64,000 nucleotides of DNA from CAZNNH01 sp964574335 (GTDB taxonomy: Bacteria > Acidobacteriota > Vicinamibacteria > Fen-336): contig CAZNNH010000015.1 in NCBI GenBank assembly GCA_964574335.1, positions 1 to 64,000 on the forward strand. The letters run 5' to 3'. Under the pieces are notes generated by a model, which saw only the letters and a program-made list of their open reading frames with translations, did no database searches and was not told the DNA's origin. Every line of letters starts with the position of its first letter. Position 1 is the stretch's first letter. A program made the translations under genes and the position numbers. This document shows positions 63,751 to 64,000 of the stretch, one piece after another.

Positions 63751-64000
63751 ATGAGACGCTTCGACCCGCTGCAGGACCTCCTGAGCCTCCAGGAACGGAT
63801 GAATCGGCTCTTCGAGGTCAGCCTCGCCCGCCTCGACCAGCCGGTGCTGCCGACCGGGGCCTGGACCCCACCGAGCGACGTCCTCGAGACCCGGGACAGC
63901 TTCCTGGTGCAGGTCGAGCTACCGGGCATTCCACGCGAGAACATCGAGATCCGGGCCGAGCCCGAGGCGCTGGTGGTTCGCGGGGAGCGTCGGGTCGAGG
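63751..64000 (+). CDS. Hsp20/alpha-crystallin small heat-shock protein, 5' part
   Basis: The frame runs to the end of the window, so the gene is incomplete. The ATG at 63751 has GAGG five bases upstream; a GTG two codons earlier also has a site. The N-terminus RRFDPLQDLLSLQERMNRLF and the beginning of the alpha-crystallin domain (DVLETRDSFLVQVELPGI, then ENIEIRAEPEALVVRGERR) are characteristic. It is a holding chaperone. Confidence 0.9.
   Translation, partial: MRRFDPLQDLLSLQERMNRLFEVSLARLDQPVLPTGAWTPPSDVLETRDSFLVQVELPGIPRENIEIRAEPEALVVRGERRVE

Overview
The window is high-GC chromosomal DNA (roughly two thirds G+C by eye) from a Gram-negative bacterium with an outer membrane: it carries a Tol-Pal cluster (tolQ, tolR, a TolA-like gene, tolB, pal, cpoB), lptB, several lipoprotein genes and a BamB-like propeller protein. 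Gene density is high, overlapping starts and stops are common, and GTG/TTG starts are frequent. No rRNA, tRNA, CRISPR array, insertion sequence or prophage was recognised. A run of exactly 100 N at 10823-10922 marks a scaffold gap, so this is a draft, perhaps metagenomic, assembly. Gene content and order (lptB-rpoN-hpf-rapZ, accA-dnaE-guaA, tol-pal-ssb) resemble Myxococcota/Desulfobacterota or a deep high-GC candidate phylum. I cannot fix the phylum from sequence alone.

Layout. 1-4634: the end of an S41 protease, a TGS-domain GTPase and a MacB-like ABC exporter (one ATPase, two permeases). 4741-10680: a nucleoside-type MFS transporter, a membrane methyltransferase coupled to a YcaQ-type DNA glycosylase, a small Rho-N-like protein, and a divergent pair of sugar genes (fucose-isomerase-like protein and a KDF-dehydrogenase-like SDR). 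10684-11130: a palindromic repeat array interrupted by the assembly gap, ending at the stop of xylA. 12636-17209: an ACT-domain protein, an FHA-GGDEF protein, a truncated trans-sulfuration gene divergent from a MocR regulator, and a radical SAM protein. 17440-18195: a lipoprotein peptidyl-prolyl isomerase.

18220-23647 is the most unusual block. Six same-strand genes, most of them overlapping, encode an alpha-oxoamine synthase (serine-palmitoyltransferase type), an acetoacetate-decarboxylase-like protein, a diacylglycerol/sphingosine-kinase-type lipid kinase, a PlsC-type acyltransferase, a protein resembling the mitochondrial CDP-diacylglycerol synthase Tam41, and a CDP-alcohol phosphatidyltransferase. 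Read in order they look like a complete but undescribed route to a specialised membrane lipid.

23887-27725 is a lone FtsX-type permease, a methyltransferase and a GT-C-like membrane protein. 27756-33007 is housekeeping on the minus strand: parB, parA, a bifunctional-nuclease-domain protein, miaB (which appears to start at CTG) and recN. 33247-38505 is the Tol-Pal cluster followed by ssb. 38673-40784 is a fused E1 alpha-beta 2-oxoacid dehydrogenase. 40802-50791 is rapZ, hpf, rpoN, lptB, accA, dnaE and guaA on the minus strand. 50874-55292 is a BamB-like lipoprotein, then a cupredoxin-like lipoprotein with ctaA, ctaB and a DUF420 gene (heme A and cytochrome oxidase maturation). 55415-63638 is an NtrY-type kinase without a visible partner, pssA, a DUF465 gene, rimI, tsaB and mutS. 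The window ends inside an Hsp20 gene.

Many intergenic regions hold readable sigma-70 type promoters (TTGAnn, 17-18 bp, TAnnnT), often with G at the third position of the -10 box. Several convergent gene pairs are separated by perfect or near-perfect hairpins that include the stop codons.
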